A stretch of 64,000 bases of DNA from NCBI GenBank assembly GCA_022360055.1, contig JAKSDO010000011.1, forward strand, positions 109,668 through 173,667. Reading direction: 5' to 3'. The position numbers and the translations under genes were made by a program. The notes beneath the pieces are model-generated. The model searched no databases, was not told the origin of the DNA, and saw only the letters and a program-made list of their open reading frames with translations. The stretch is from Cytophagales bacterium. Its GTDB lineage: Bacteria > Bacteroidota > Bacteroidia > Cytophagales > Cyclobacteriaceae. Shown here in pieces: positions 1 to 9,885 of this stretch. Numbering within the stretch: position 1 is the stretch's first letter; each line of letters begins with the position of its first letter.

Positions 1-270
1 ATTTGCTTCTTCCTGGCGCCATAGTGTCTTGCTAAGTGAGTAATTTTCGTTGAGATGGCTTCAAAAAAAACACAATATTAACTACTTCGCAAATATTTTC
101 TCAGAATCATGAATTCAGAATAATATTTTAGCAACGTTTATCCTAAGAGATATTCATTCGGACAAAAGAAAGCTCAGAAAATGAAATTTTGATAACATGC
201 CGGCACTTCATTGGGAGCTTGTCCCAGGAATTTATATATTTATCCTGTCGGAAATAATTTCAAAGTAGAT
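1..270. other. intergenic leader upstream of larE
   Basis: AT-rich stretch with no convincing coding sequence. An ATG at 181 is in frame with larE but is stopped by a TGA three codons later, so it cannot be the larE start. I see no clear TAnnTTTG box. Confidence 0.4.
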
Positions 271-1080
271 GTGGAACATCTAAAGGAAAAAATTGAGGAA
301 GTAAAAAGTTGGTTTGCTGTCCATTGTTCAAAGGTGATCGTAGCCTTTTCGGGCGGAGTGGATTCCTGTCTCGTCGCTTTTTTGGCTCGAAAATATTTGA
401 GCAAGGAAAATGTGTTGGCAGTTATTGCCGACTCGCCAAGCCTAAAGCGGAAAGACCTTGAAATTGCAAAGTCTTTCTGCGACAAATTCGACATCGACCT
501 GGAAATTATCCGTACAAAGGAAATTGAAAATCCAAATTATGCGTCCAATCCCGTAGATCGATGCTATTTCTGCAAATTTACCCTGTATGATGAATTAAAG
601 ATGATCGCGGAAAAATATCCCGGATCCGATATCTTAAATGGTCAGAACTATGATGACCTCGGGGACTATCGACCGGGAATTAAGGCGGCGACCGAGTACA
701 AGGTCCTAAAACCCTTGGCTGATTGCCATTTCACTAAAATCGATATTCGCGAAATGGCCAGATATTTTGAGCTCCCGACCTGGGATAAACCTGCCAGCCC
801 GTGCTTGAGCAGCAGAATACCATACGGCCAGGAAGTAACAATCGAAAAACTCAGACAGATCGAAGGGGCTGAAAATATGCTCAATGCTTTGGGATTTAAT
901 GAAGTTCGCGTCAGGCATTACGGGTCAACTGCCAAAATTGAGGTTCCGGTCGAGCAGTTGCAATTGTTAATGAAACATGGAAATTCCATTAAGCGACACA
1001 TCGCAAAATTGGGGTTTGAGCGATGCGAATTTGATGAAGAAGGATTGGTTTCCGGGAAATTAAACAGGGCGATCGCATGA
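271..1080 (+). CDS. larE: ATP-dependent sacrificial sulfur transferase LarE
   Basis: LarE adenylates the carboxylates of pyridinium-3,5-biscarboxylic acid mononucleotide and replaces them with thiocarboxylates during synthesis of the nickel-pincer nucleotide (NPN) cofactor, in the cytoplasm. The PP-loop SGGVDS lies about 26 residues from the chosen start, followed by the family motif ASPCLSSR. Cysteines occur in CYFC and in PCLSS; three such cysteines are the arrangement known for LarE proteins that carry a [4Fe-4S] cluster instead of sacrificing one cysteine. The open frame reaches a TTG at 211, but those 20 extra residues look non-protein-like, and GTG at 271 gives about the usual family length (269 residues); the start is uncertain. 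The stop overlaps larB by 4 bases (ATGA), so the two are translationally coupled. Confidence 0.9.
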   Translation: MEHLKEKIEEVKSWFAVHCSKVIVAFSGGVDSCLVAFLARKYLSKENVLAVIADSPSLKRKDLEIAKSFCDKFDIDLEIIRTKEIENPNYASNPVDRCYFCKFTLYDELKMIAEKYPGSDILNGQNYDDLGDYRPGIKAATEYKVLKPLADCHFTKIDIREMARYFELPTWDKPASPCLSSRIPYGQEVTIEKLRQIEGAENMLNALGFNEVRVRHYGSTAKIEVPVEQLQLLMKHGNSIKRHIAKLGFERCEFDEEGLVSGKLNRAIA

Positions 1081-1727
1081 GCAAAAATTTCAGGATAGAT
1101 TATCAACGTGAAGCGCGTATCGGGTTTCAGGAGGTCGTATATGGCGCCTCCAAAAGTACCGTACAATTGGAAGCAATTGTGAAAGATTTTCGCGCAAATA
1201 AAAAAAGCGCCCTGATCACCCGGGTTCAACAGGAAAAAGCAGATTTCCTTTGCCAGGAATTCAAGCCTAACTTTTACGATAAAGTCTCGGGGGCATTGCT
1301 TATCGGGGAATTCCCCGGAGAAACAATTGACGGGGAGGTCGCCATTTTATCCGGCGGTACTTCAGATCAATTCCTGGTAAATGAGATATACTATTCCTTA
1401 CTTTTTGCGGGCCGAAAAGCAGAACGATTTCAGGACATCGGAGTGGCCGGTGTTCACCGCTTACTCGACAATATTGAAGCGCTCAAGAAATTCAGGGTGC
1501 TGGTGGTCGTTGCCGGTTTTGAGGGTGCTTTGCCAACAGTGGTGGGCGGCTTATTGCCTCAACCGATCATTGCGGTTCCTGCAAGTATCGGATATGGAAT
1601 AGGCGAGGGAGGAAGAGCAGCACTCCATTCCATGCTCTCAAGCTGCGCCAATGGCATCACGGTCGTAAACATCGACAATGGTTACGGAGCTGCTATGGCC
1701 GCTTACAGGATCATTAACGGGCAGTAA
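1077..1727 (+). CDS. larB: pyridinium-3,5-biscarboxylic acid mononucleotide synthase LarB
   Basis: LarB carboxylates and hydrolyses nicotinic acid adenine dinucleotide to give the biscarboxylic acid mononucleotide, the first step of NPN cofactor synthesis. The 216-residue protein has the LarB N-terminal region (RIGFQEVVYG) followed by a PurE/AIR-carboxylase-like domain with GGTSDQ, VAGFEGALPTVVGGL and the glycine-rich GYGIGEGGRAAL segment near the C-terminus. Length and motifs are typical. It starts inside the stop of larE, and larC follows after 228 bases, so the three genes form one pathway although larC may have its own leader. Confidence 0.93.
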   Translation: MSKNFRIDYQREARIGFQEVVYGASKSTVQLEAIVKDFRANKKSALITRVQQEKADFLCQEFKPNFYDKVSGALLIGEFPGETIDGEVAILSGGTSDQFLVNEIYYSLLFAGRKAERFQDIGVAGVHRLLDNIEALKKFRVLVVVAGFEGALPTVVGGLLPQPIIAVPASIGYGIGEGGRAALHSMLSSCANGITVVNIDNGYGAAMAAYRIINGQ

Positions 1728-1955
1728 GCAGTACGACATCACCTCCAAGCCTGTCAATTATCAGGATGGAACTACCGGCAGGGGGTGTGTGATCGGGCGA
1801 CCTTTCCAATAAAAGAGATGGACGGCGCTTTCCGGCGTTTTCCCCATTGATAAAGCAGGACCACAAAGACAGAGTGAAACAATTTCGATTTTAATCGTTT
1901 CATTCCTATTTATTTCTCATTTGTTTTATGGAAATTTAGGACTTAATCAAAGTCT

Positions 1956-3200
1956 ATGAGTATTCTGAAAATAGAAGCCTTCTCAGGTCTGAGCGGAGAT
2001 ATGTTTCTAGGCGCATTGACCGACCTCGCCGGAGCCTATACCGAACTGGAATTATTGCCCCGAAAGCTTCATCTGGAAAACGTGGAGGTGAAAATTACCG
2101 AAGTGGAAAAAGCCGGAATCGCGTGCAGGCACATCAAAATACTGGATCATAACACGTATGAAAACCTCGAACACCTTCCCGCTCACATACACAGCCATGA
2201 TCACCGGCACAAACATACGCACACCCACCACGCTCATGCCGGAGGGCACACCCCACACAGACATCTGAAGGACATTGAAAAGATCATTGACAGAGGGGAC
2301 CTGACGGACAACGCCAGGAAAATTGCCAAAAAAATATTTTTACTGTTAGGTGCGGCAGAATCCAAAGTACACGGAGTCGACATAAATAAAATTCATTTTC
2401 ACGAAGTAGGAGCGATTGATTCCATTCTGGATATTGTCGGTTCTGCTTTCCTGCTGGATAGGCTCTCCATAGATGCTTCGGTCTCGACGCCTATTTGCAC
2501 CGGTCACGGGTTTGTAAAGGCAGACCACGGTCGCATGCCCATCCCTGCACCGGCCACAAAAGAGCTGTTACTCGGCATTCCGGTCCATGCAGGTAAGGTA
2601 AAGGGAGAAATGACCACACCTACCGGGGCCGCAATATTAAAATACCTGAATCCCTCCTTTGATGTTCCGGTCCTAATCGAGAAGAAAGTCGGTCATGGGC
2701 CCGGAGAAAAAGACTTTGAGCACCCAAATGTGCTCCGGCTTTCGCTTTGTGAATCTGCTTCCGGCATCGAACGTGAAATGTACATGATAGAGACCAACAT
2801 TGACGACATGTCCTCGGAATTATTGGGCTACGATTTCCAGGAAAATCTTTTGAATGCCGGTGCCGTAGATTATTACTTCACACAAATTACCATGAAAAAA
2901 GGGCGACCCGGAATACTAATTTCCGCTTTTGCGCCCGAAGATAAAGTGAAACATGTTTCTGATTTTCTTTTGGAAAACACAAGCACTATTGGCCTGAGAA
3001 GCTATCCCGTTTCGAGACAAATTCTGAAGCGAACCTTAAAAAGCATTAAAACTTCACTGGGAGAAGTAAAAGTAAAAGAAGTCCTGTTGCCATCAGGTGG
3101 CAGCAGGGTTACTGTCGAATACGAATCCGCCAAAGAAATAGCAGCGAGGCTCAACAGGCCCGTTTCGGAAATCTTTAATCAGCTCAATAAAGAGATCTGA
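1956..3200 (+). CDS. larC: NPN cofactor nickel insertase LarC
   Basis: LarC inserts nickel into pyridinium-3,5-bisthiocarboxylic acid mononucleotide (a CTP-dependent cyclometallation in the characterised enzyme). The 414-residue protein begins with the family signature EAFSGLSGDMFLGAL, then a histidine-rich stretch at residues about 73-103 that is probably a nickel-binding loop, then HFHEVGAIDSILDIVG and a C-terminal LarC2-type region (ETNIDDMSSE, MKKGRPG). In Lactobacillus plantarum the two halves are joined by programmed frameshifting; here they form one uninterrupted frame. No lactate racemase (larA) is next to it, so the cofactor's client enzyme must be encoded elsewhere. Confidence 0.93.
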   Translation: MSILKIEAFSGLSGDMFLGALTDLAGAYTELELLPRKLHLENVEVKITEVEKAGIACRHIKILDHNTYENLEHLPAHIHSHDHRHKHTHTHHAHAGGHTPHRHLKDIEKIIDRGDLTDNARKIAKKIFLLLGAAESKVHGVDINKIHFHEVGAIDSILDIVGSAFLLDRLSIDASVSTPICTGHGFVKADHGRMPIPAPATKELLLGIPVHAGKVKGEMTTPTGAAILKYLNPSFDVPVLIEKKVGHGPGEKDFEHPNVLRLSLCESASGIEREMYMIETNIDDMSSELLGYDFQENLLNAGAVDYYFTQITMKKGRPGILISAFAPEDKVKHVSDFLLENTSTIGLRSYPVSRQILKRTLKSIKTSLGEVKVKEVLLPSGGSRVTVEYESAKEIAARLNRPVSEIFNQLNKEI

Positions 3201-3275
3201 GCAAAATGACTTTTTGGAGCTATTATGTGCCGGCATTAGTTTCTCAAATAGTTGTCTTTATGCTTTTCGGCAAAC

Positions 3276-3308
3276 AAAAAAAGCCCCTCACCAACATGGG
3301 CAAGGGGC
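3276..3308 (-). terminator. rho-independent terminator for the minus-strand gene at 3345
   Basis: On the minus strand a GCCCCT/AGGGGC stem is followed by seven T residues (plus strand: A-run at 3276-3282, stem arms 3283-3288 and 3303-3308). It sits about 40 bases past the stop of the secreted protein gene. Confidence 0.7.
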
Positions 3309-3344
3309 ACCCTCCAAATCAATCTGGCACAGTGTATGAAGTCT

Positions 3345-3962
3345 TTATCCGCGATTTACATCCCACAACAAGAAGGTAACCACATTCAACCTGCCTTCAC
3401 CGCCCGAACCAAAACGTCTTCCCATCGGAGGAAAGTCCTCGTGTCCAAAAGGACCTCTGCGTCCGGCCTGGCCTCTTTTCCCTTCAAATTTTCTGCCCTC
3501 CGGCTTCATCTTTTCAGACCATTCCTTTCGGTCTTCTCTGAGTTCTACGAGCAGGTCGTCAATTTCCGGTCTGTATTTATTGGCTATTAGTTTTGCTTCA
3601 TCGTAGAGGTTCTCAATTACGATTCGCTGGGCCTTAAGTTCGTCAATAAGGTCCTCGCTCACCTCCTCTCCTTTTATTCTTGAAGCCCGGGCTTCAAAAA
3701 AGAATTCATTTTCAATAAGCCGCTGACTTATCAGCTCTTCTCTCAATCGGACGATCTCTTTTTTGTCCGCATCAGAAATAGATTTTTCAAGAATATTCCT
3801 TTTCGCATCCACTTTAGGTTTTATGTTTTCCTTAAAGAATGCCCTTCGCTCTTTAAATTGATCGCGGCGATCTGCGGCTGTTTCATTTCCATCATTTGCA
3901 AAGGCTGTTACCAGTAATACTCCGATCATAGCAAACAGCAGGGTCCATTTTTTCACGTTCAT
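3345..3962 (-). CDS. secreted charged helical protein, unknown function
   Basis: A 205-residue protein with a clear N-terminal signal peptide (hydrophobic stretch at about residues 7-21 ending in TAFAND). The mature part is rich in Lys, Glu and Arg and looks mostly helical, with a Gly/Arg/Pro-rich segment near residues 160-190 and a hydrophobic C-terminal tail (VVTFLLWDVN). The shape recalls Spy/CpxP-like periplasmic heavy-metal-sensor or chaperone proteins, but no LTxxQ signature is visible, so no function is claimed. It is transcribed alone, divergently from valS, and has its own terminator. Confidence 0.7.
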   Translation of the reverse strand: MNVKKWTLLFAMIGVLLVTAFANDGNETAADRRDQFKERRAFFKENIKPKVDAKRNILEKSISDADKKEIVRLREELISQRLIENEFFFEARASRIKGEEVSEDLIDELKAQRIVIENLYDEAKLIANKYRPEIDDLLVELREDRKEWSEKMKPEGRKFEGKRGQAGRRGPFGHEDFPPMGRRFGSGGEGRLNVVTFLLWDVNRG

Positions 3963-4096
3963 AACTTTTTCTTTTTGTTTTTGTAATTATAGACGTAAGT
4001 CTTTTATGCCGGTTTAAGCTCAAATTCAAGTCTTCAACCAAACTCACATTTTTCTCAATTAAGTACGGATTAAACTGCATAAATACATTTTTTGTC

Positions 4097-4104
4097 TAAT
4101 TTTG
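4097..4104 (+). promoter_or_regulatory. -7 box upstream of valS
   Basis: TAATTTTG is a perfect match to the Bacteroidota -7 consensus TAnnTTTG, 34 bases before the valS ATG. I see no TTG at the expected -33 distance. Confidence 0.45.
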
Positions 4105-4138
4105 CAGGTCTGTTTTTAGGCTGGAAATTTGAACATTT

Positions 4139-6790
4139 ATGGAATTAACGAAAAAATATAATCCGATTGAAGTTGAAGACAAGTGGTACGAGGTATGGAT
4201 GAAAAATGGTTTCTTCAACTCCAAACCGAATCCGGATAAAAAACCTTATACCATAGTAATTCCTCCGCCAAATGTAACCGGTGTACTGCATATGGGGCAT
4301 ATGCTCAACAATACCATTCAGGATGTGCTTATCAGGAAAGCGAGGATGCAGGGATATGAAGCCTGCTGGGTGCCCGGGACAGATCACGCATCCATTGCCA
4401 CAGAAGCAAAAGTAGTAAATATGCTTAAGGAGCGGGGCATTGACAAAAACGATCTGACGCGTGAGGAGTTTCTCAAACACGCCTGGGAATGGAAAGAAAA
4501 GCATGGTGGAATTATTCTGGAACAGCTTAAAAAACTTGGCGCATCTTGCGATTGGGATCGAACCGCCTTTACTATGGATAAGGCCCTGTCGGAAAGTGTG
4601 ATCAAGGTTTTTGTCGATTTATATAGAAAAGGGAAGATCTATCGCGGAGTTCGAATGGTGAATTGGGACCCGCAAGCCAAGACCGCTGTTTCCGATGAGG
4701 AGGTAATCTACAAAGAAGAACAGTCAAAACTTTATTATGTGAATTATAAAATTGAAGGTGAGGACGGCCACGTGACTGTTGCAACTACCCGACCCGAGAC
4801 AATCCTTGGCGATACGGCAGTTTGTGTGAATCCCAAAGATAAGCGCTTTATGCATCTCCGGGGGAAAAACGTAATTGTTCCTCTTGTGAACCGAGTAGTA
4901 CCGATAATCGAAGACGATTATGTGGATATGGAATTTGGTACGGGCTGCCTGAAGATTACTCCGGCGCACGATATCAACGACTATGAAATTGGTATCAGAC
5001 ACAATTTAGCTTCGATAGATATCTTCAACGACGATGGAACAATTAATGAACAAGGAGAAGTGTTTGTCGGCGAAGACCGGTTTAGAGTCAGAAAACTTGC
5101 TGCCAAAAAGCTACAGGAAGACGGATGTCTTGAAAAAGCGGAAGACTATGTAAATAAGGTAGGTTTTTCGGAAAGGACAGACGCAGCGATTGAGCCGAAG
5201 CTCTCTATGCAATGGTTCCTGGAAATGAAGGATATTTCCAAACCGGCACATAAGTATGTAATGAACGATCATATCAAATTGGTACCCGCCAAGTTTAAAA
5301 ATACCTATAATCATTGGATGGAGCATGTCAAGGACTGGTGCATTTCGCGGCAGTTATGGTGGGGACACAGAATTCCGGCCTATTATCTGCCGGACAGCAA
5401 CGATTTTGTAGTAGCCGAATCAGATCGCGAAGCTCTGGAGCTGGCCAGAGAAAAAACAGGAAACCCCGACCTGGCTTTTGAGCAACTAAGACAGGACGAG
5501 GACGTGCTGGATACGTGGTTTTCGTCATGGTTGTGGCCAATCTCAGTCTTTGACGGGATACGGCATCCCGATACCGAAGACATAAATTATTATTATCCGA
5601 CCAATGTACTTGTCACCGCTCCGGAAATTTTGTTTTTCTGGGTTGCGCGAATGATCATTTCCGGATATGAGTACCGCGGAGAACTTCCATTTAAAGATGT
5701 ATACCTAACGGGAATAGTAAGGGATAACCAACGCAGAAAGATGTCTAAATCCCTAGGCAACTCACCGGACCCGATCAATCTGATGAAAGAATACGGAGCG
5801 GACGGAGTGCGCACGGGAATGCTGTTTTCCTCACCGGCAGGGAACGATCTTTTATTTGACGTAAAGCTGTGCGAGCAGGGCCGGAACTTCAACAACAAAA
5901 TCTGGAATGCGCTAAGGCTGGTGAAGGGATGGAAAACCGCTGAAAACGTCGCGCCTGAAATCGGGAGTGATGAGGTTGCCGTCGAATGGATGGATGCCAG
6001 AATGCATCAATCGTTGGCAGAGCTCGAAGATCACTTTTCGAAATACAGGATCTCAGATGCCTTGATGGTGATCTATAAGCTTATATGGAGCGATTTCTGT
6101 AGCTGGTATTTGGAAGCCATTAAGCCGGATTTCGAGCGGCCCATCGATTCCGAGACCTATAAAAAAACCATCGATATTTTTGAGCACCTGATGAAAATTG
6201 CTCATCCGTTTATGCCTTTTATCACCGAAGAGGTTTACCAGCAGTTGAAAGGGCGCAAAACGGGCGATTATATTATGATGGCCGACTGGCCTGCCAAAGC
6301 CGATTTTGATGCAACCATAGTCCGGAAGGCCAACAGGGTTTTTGAAGCCGTGGCATTGATACGCAACATCCGGCAGCAACATGGGATAAGCCCGAAGGAA
6401 AAGCTCAAGGTATATATTAAGACGGAAAATATCGAAGCCTACTATCCGGCGACTAAATTGATTTGGAAATTAGCAAACATTGACGAATTCGATATTGTAA
6501 CGGAAAAAATTGAAAACACTGTCAGCTTTCATATTGGCGCCGACGAATGGTTTATTCCTCTGAATAAGACGATTGATGTAGAAAAAGAAATTAAGATCAT
6601 TGAAGAAGAGATCAACTATTTGCAGGGATTTTTAAACGCGGTAATGAAGAAGCTGAGCAATGAGCGCTTTGTTCAAAATGCCCCGGAAAAGGTCGTTGCA
6701 ATGGAAAAGAAAAAGAAAGAAGACGGGGAAAAGCGAATTAAAGCATTGCAGGAGAAGCTGGACCATCTTACTCTGAGAAATAATACTTAA
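4139..6790 (+). CDS. valS: valyl-tRNA synthetase
   Basis: Class I aminoacyl-tRNA synthetase charging tRNA-Val in the cytoplasm. The 883-residue protein has the HIGH-type motif HMGH at residues 51-54 within PPPNVTGVL, the large editing insertion ([25 protein letters not shown]), the KMSKS motif at about residues 534-538, an anticodon-binding helical domain and a C-terminal coiled coil rich in Lys and Glu that is typical of ValRS. Length is normal for the family. It is monocistronic or weakly linked to the small unknown gene 66 bases downstream. Confidence 0.97.
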   Translation: MELTKKYNPIEVEDKWYEVWMKNGFFNSKPNPDKKPYTIVIPPPNVTGVLHMGHMLNNTIQDVLIRKARMQGYEACWVPGTDHASIATEAKVVNMLKERGIDKNDLTREEFLKHAWEWKEKHGGIILEQLKKLGASCDWDRTAFTMDKALSESVIKVFVDLYRKGKIYRGVRMVNWDPQAKTAVSDEEVIYKEEQSKLYYVNYKIEGEDGHVTVATTRPETILGDTAVCVNPKDKRFMHLRGKNVIVPLVNRVVPIIEDDYVDMEFGTGCLKITPAHDINDYEIGIRHNLASIDIFNDDGTINEQGEVFVGEDRFRVRKLAAKKLQEDGCLEKAEDYVNKVGFSERTDAAIEPKLSMQWFLEMKDISKPAHKYVMNDHIKLVPAKFKNTYNHWMEHVKDWCISRQLWWGHRIPAYYLPDSNDFVVAESDREALELAREKTGNPDLAFEQLRQDEDVLDTWFSSWLWPISVFDGIRHPDTEDINYYYPTNVLVTAPEILFFWVARMIISGYEYRGELPFKDVYLTGIVRDNQRRKMSKSLGNSPDPINLMKEYGADGVRTGMLFSSPAGNDLLFDVKLCEQGRNFNNKIWNALRLVKGWKTAENVAPEIGSDEVAVEWMDARMHQSLAELEDHFSKYRISDALMVIYKLIWSDFCSWYLEAIKPDFERPIDSETYKKTIDIFEHLMKIAHPFMPFITEEVYQQLKGRKTGDYIMMADWPAKADFDATIVRKANRVFEAVALIRNIRQQHGISPKEKLKVYIKTENIEAYYPATKLIWKLANIDEFDIVTEKIENTVSFHIGADEWFIPLNKTIDVEKEIKIIEEEINYLQGFLNAVMKKLSNERFVQNAPEKVVAMEKKKKEDGEKRIKALQEKLDHLTLRNNT

Positions 6791-6830
6791 GTAATTGGCT
6801 TTATACAAGGATTTTACAAACTGATTTTTA

Positions 6831-6838
6831 TATTTTTG
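6831..6838 (+). promoter_or_regulatory. -7 box upstream of the small gene at 6857
   Basis: TATTTTTG matches TAnnTTTG perfectly, 18 bases before the ATG. No -33 TTG at the expected distance. If used, the leader would be very short. Confidence 0.35.
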
Positions 6839-6856
6839 TAAAACCTTTTCCTGTTC

Positions 6857-7366
6857 ATGGTAAGAAGAATTTTTCCTTCGGATAAAAATTACATACTCCA
6901 GGAAGTTCAGACTTCTCAAAGAGACACACTGCTTAAATTTCTGGTCCGTTTTGTCAAGCGATACTATTTGCAAAATAACAATCCTCTCGGACTTATCGAT
7001 GACACCATTTTGGAGATTCAAAGGGAGAAAGCTTTTTCAATGAAAGCATTTGACGGATTCTATTACAATTTATCTGCGATTTACAGGTTTAAGTACGGCG
7101 AAGTGCAATTGGAATTTTTGTTCGACGGATCCAGTCACTATGAAAAATATGTAAAAGACTGGAGTGATTTTTTCAAACAGCATGTAAAAACTTTTTGCCT
7201 GAACAGATTTTTCGTCAGAGCGGTTTTGGACCTCGCCGTTTTTCATAACCAGGATCGGGTTGCTTATCTGGCCGGAGACCGGTTAAAGTATTTTCTCAGT
7301 CAATATTACGCGCTGAAAGTATATAAATACAAAGGCATCACAGATATTAATTCTCAGGCGTCCTGA
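6857..7366 (+). CDS. hypothetical protein, 169 residues
   Basis: I do not recognise a family. The protein is soluble in appearance, rich in Phe, Tyr, Lys and Leu, without a signal peptide or membrane helix. It has a -7-like box just upstream and its last 20 bases overlap the convergent end of dapF on the other strand. The conserved-looking, protein-like composition and the ATG directly after valS make a real gene likely. Function unknown. Confidence 0.65.
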   Translation: MVRRIFPSDKNYILQEVQTSQRDTLLKFLVRFVKRYYLQNNNPLGLIDDTILEIQREKAFSMKAFDGFYYNLSAIYRFKYGEVQLEFLFDGSSHYEKYVKDWSDFFKQHVKTFCLNRFFVRAVLDLAVFHNQDRVAYLAGDRLKYFLSQYYALKVYKYKGITDINSQAS

Positions 7367-8135
7367 GATATTTCCCTTCAAATACTTTCACCGCAGGGCC
7401 GCTCAGAAAAATATTTTTGAAATGACCGTCCTTCTTTTCAAAACTAATATGCAGTTCCCCTCCCAACGTCTTAACCTTTACCGGCGATGTGGCTCCCTCC
7501 ATAGCCAGAACCAATGCTGCCGCCGTAACGCCGGTACCGCAGGAAAGTGTTTCATTTTCCACGCCCCGCTCGTAAGTACGAACAAAGATTTCCGAACGAT
7601 TGTACTGCTGCACAAAATTTACATTACTGCCCTCTTTAAAATACGGAGCGCCGAATCGTATTTTTCTCCCCTCGCGAAACACATCGTGACGCTCCACATC
7701 TCTTACAAAGCATACATGATGAGGAGAGCCGGTATACAAAAAGTAGTGATCTTTGCGTTTCTCGATATCATCGACATCCGGCATTTTAACATATACAAGA
7801 TCGCCCTCAATTCTGGAGTGCAGAATCCCTTCCGATGTCATAAATTTGCATCGATCACGTACGATACCCAGTTGATTGGAAAATTTCACGGCACAACGGC
7901 TTCCATTGCCACAAAGACTTGTCAGATGACCGTCGGAATTGTAATAGATCATTTCAAAATCAGCCGCTTCGTGGTTCCTGATCAATATGAGGCCGTCCGC
8001 ACCAATACCAAATTTTCGATGACAAAGATGCGCAATCAGCGCATGATCTTCCGGATCAAAAATCGCTCTTCTATCATCGACCATGATGAAATCATTGCCT
8101 GTCCCCTGGTATTTAAAGAATGTTATTGCGTTCAT
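7347..8135 (-). CDS. dapF: diaminopimelate epimerase
   Basis: Converts LL- to meso-diaminopimelate for lysine and peptidoglycan synthesis without a cofactor, using two cysteines. The 262-residue protein starts at MNAITFFKYQGTGNDF; the open frame continues upstream to 8204, but that extension is a hydrophobic readthrough of the intergenic region. The two catalytic cysteines are C81 (GNGSRC) and C199 (TLSCGTG). Its tail overlaps the convergent gene at 6857. The gene lies just after the rplS terminator and is likely transcribed separately. Confidence 0.95.
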   Translation of the reverse strand: MNAITFFKYQGTGNDFIMVDDRRAIFDPEDHALIAHLCHRKFGIGADGLILIRNHEAADFEMIYYNSDGHLTSLCGNGSRCAVKFSNQLGIVRDRCKFMTSEGILHSRIEGDLVYVKMPDVDDIEKRKDHYFLYTGSPHHVCFVRDVERHDVFREGRKIRFGAPYFKEGSNVNFVQQYNRSEIFVRTYERGVENETLSCGTGVTAAALVLAMEGATSPVKVKTLGGELHISFEKKDGHFKNIFLSGPAVKVFEGKYLRTPEN

Positions 8136-8171
8136 AATGATAAAATGAAGGTAAACATAAAGTCCGAAAAC

Positions 8172-8199
8172 AAAAAAAGCCAACCCCCGGGATTGGCTT
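8172..8199 (-). terminator. rho-independent terminator of the rpsP operon
   Basis: Minus-strand stem AAGCCAA/TTGGCTT with a C/G-rich loop followed by a run of seven T residues, 21 bases past the rplS stop. Confidence 0.8.
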
Positions 8200-8219
8200 A
8201 TCATTATCTTTATGATCCG

Positions 8220-8582
8220 CTACTTCGAAAGTTTTTCCTTAATCCGAGCGGATTTACCTTGCCGTCCTCTGAGGTAGAACAATCTTGCTCTTCGGACCTT
8301 ACCTCTTCTCACCACCTTTATGCTCTCAATATTAGGGGAGCTAATCGGGAAAATCCGCTCAATACCGATCCCATTGGAGACCTTTCTCACTGTAAAAGTC
8401 TCTCCATTTGACCCGACATTTCTCCGCTGAAGAACAGTTCCCTGGAAGTTCTGAATTCTCTCCTTATTTCCTTCCTTAATTCTAACTGCGACAATTACAG
8501 TATCTCCAGCTCTGAAATCTGGAAGTTTTGCTACTGCATCTCTGTATTCTTGCTCGAATTCTTTTATTAATTGATCACTCAT
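8220..8582 (-). CDS. rplS: 50S ribosomal protein bL19
   Basis: Ribosomal protein at the 30S-50S interface. The 120-residue protein starts at [10 protein letters not shown]; the frame runs further upstream but the extension has no L19 similarity. The typical segments [30 protein letters not shown] and the basic C-terminus [13 protein letters not shown] are all present. It is the last gene of the classic rpsP-rimM-trmD-rplS operon, separated from trmD by 86 bases, and is followed by a strong terminator. Confidence 0.97.
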   Translation of the reverse strand: MSDQLIKEFEQEYRDAVAKLPDFRAGDTVIVAVRIKEGNKERIQNFQGTVLQRRNVGSNGETFTVRKVSNGIGIERIFPISSPNIESIKVVRRGKVRRARLFYLRGRQGKSARIKEKLSK

Positions 8583-8668
8583 TGTCTTGATTTTTACTGC
8601 TCTCTCAAAACGGACTGCAAATATATGGAATATAAAATAAAAAGGGCAATTTATTCCGCGAATAAATT

Positions 8669-9352
8669 TCAATCGTTCAGAAGCCCCGGTCTCCGTTGCC
8701 TTGTCCGTTCGATCGAACGGTTCAATCGCCATTCTTCAATTTTGGCCGAATGTCCGGAAACCAACACTTCAGGCACTTTTAAACCTTTGTAATCGGCAGG
8801 CCTGGTGTAAACCGGAGGGGCTATCAGATTATCCTGAAAAGAATCGCTTAAGGCCGATGTTTCATCCGAGAGCACCCTTGGGATCAATCGAACAATTGCA
8901 TCCGTAAGCACGATCGCTCCAAATTCTCCACCTGAAAGTACGTAATCCCCAATGCTTATTTCCCTTGAAATAAGATGTTCTCGCACCCGCTCATCTACCC
9001 CTTTGTAATGCCCGCAGAGCAAAATCAGGTTTTGCTTCAAAGAAAGCTCGTTGGCGATTCCCTGATTCAATAATTCGCCATCCGGGCTCAGATATATGAT
9101 TTCGTCATATTCCCTTTCTTTTTTCAGTGCGGTTATACATTTGTCAATTGGTTCGATCATCAGTACCATTCCGGCTCCGCCGCCGTACTGATAATCATCC
9201 ACCTGTCTTTGTCTGTTTATCGAATAATCCCTGAGATCATGTATTTGAATGTCAACCAGGTGTTTTTCCTGCGCCCGTTTTAGTATTGAATGATGCAACG
9301 GACTTTCCAACAGGCCCGGCAAACATGTAATAATATCGATTCTCATGCCCAT
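8669..9352 (-). CDS. trmD: tRNA (guanine-N1-)-methyltransferase TrmD
   Basis: Methylates G37 of tRNAs reading CNN codons, preventing frameshifts; SPOUT-class knot enzyme using S-adenosylmethionine. The 227-residue protein has the conserved [12 protein letters not shown] near residue 50, [14 protein letters not shown] and the knot region [14 protein letters not shown] at 9352 directly follows the rimM stop (TAG ATG), and a second in-frame ATG two codons later is equally possible. Third gene of the ribosomal operon. Confidence 0.96.
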   Translation of the reverse strand: MGMRIDIITCLPGLLESPLHHSILKRAQEKHLVDIQIHDLRDYSINRQRQVDDYQYGGGAGMVLMIEPIDKCITALKKEREYDEIIYLSPDGELLNQGIANELSLKQNLILLCGHYKGVDERVREHLISREISIGDYVLSGGEFGAIVLTDAIVRLIPRVLSDETSALSDSFQDNLIAPPVYTRPADYKGLKVPEVLVSGHSAKIEEWRLNRSIERTRQRRPGLLND

Positions 9353-9874
9353 CTACAGGTAAATATCCAATAAGCCGTCCGGAAGATTCACGTTGACCTC
9401 GTTCTTTTCGTGATCTGCGCTGCCGACAATTTCATTGCTGACGGGAATCAATACCTCTTTGTCCTTGTATTTCATGGAGATCAAATCCTGGTTGCCACCG
9501 GTAAAGATTTGCTCAATAGTGCCAAGTTTTCCAAGAGACCGATCGCAAATCGTATATCCTATGACATCATGGTAATAAAACTGATCGTTGTTCAGCTTGG
9601 GCAAAAGGCTCAAAGGAAGCATTAGCGTTGCCGATTTCAATTGCATAGCTTCTTCGACGGAATGGACATCTTCGAAATGAAGGATACCTTTATTACCGTT
9701 AATATGGAGGGATGAAACCAAAAATGGAATCAACTCATTGCCTTTTCTGACAATCACTGATTCCAATTTTCCGTATTTTTCGGGATCATCAACATCCAGA
9801 TGAATGTTGACAGCTCCTTTGAGACCATGCGGCTTGAGTATAAAGCCAATTTCAAAGCAATCTTCAAGCTTCAT
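9353..9874 (-). CDS. rimM: 16S rRNA processing protein RimM
   Basis: Assembly factor for the 30S head that binds uS19 and helps maturation of the 16S rRNA 3' domain. The 173-residue protein begins with the family segment FEIGFILKPHGLKGAVNI (N-terminal RimM domain), with a PRC-barrel-like second half (YYHDVIGYTIC, LIPVSNEIV). Length is typical. It abuts trmD without a gap and lies 11 bases after rpsP, consistent with tight co-transcription. Confidence 0.95.
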   Translation of the reverse strand: MKLEDCFEIGFILKPHGLKGAVNIHLDVDDPEKYGKLESVIVRKGNELIPFLVSSLHINGNKGILHFEDVHSVEEAMQLKSATLMLPLSLLPKLNNDQFYYHDVIGYTICDRSLGKLGTIEQIFTGGNQDLISMKYKDKEVLIPVSNEIVGSADHEKNEVNVNLPDGLLDIYL

Positions 9875-9885
9875 GGAACGAAAGA

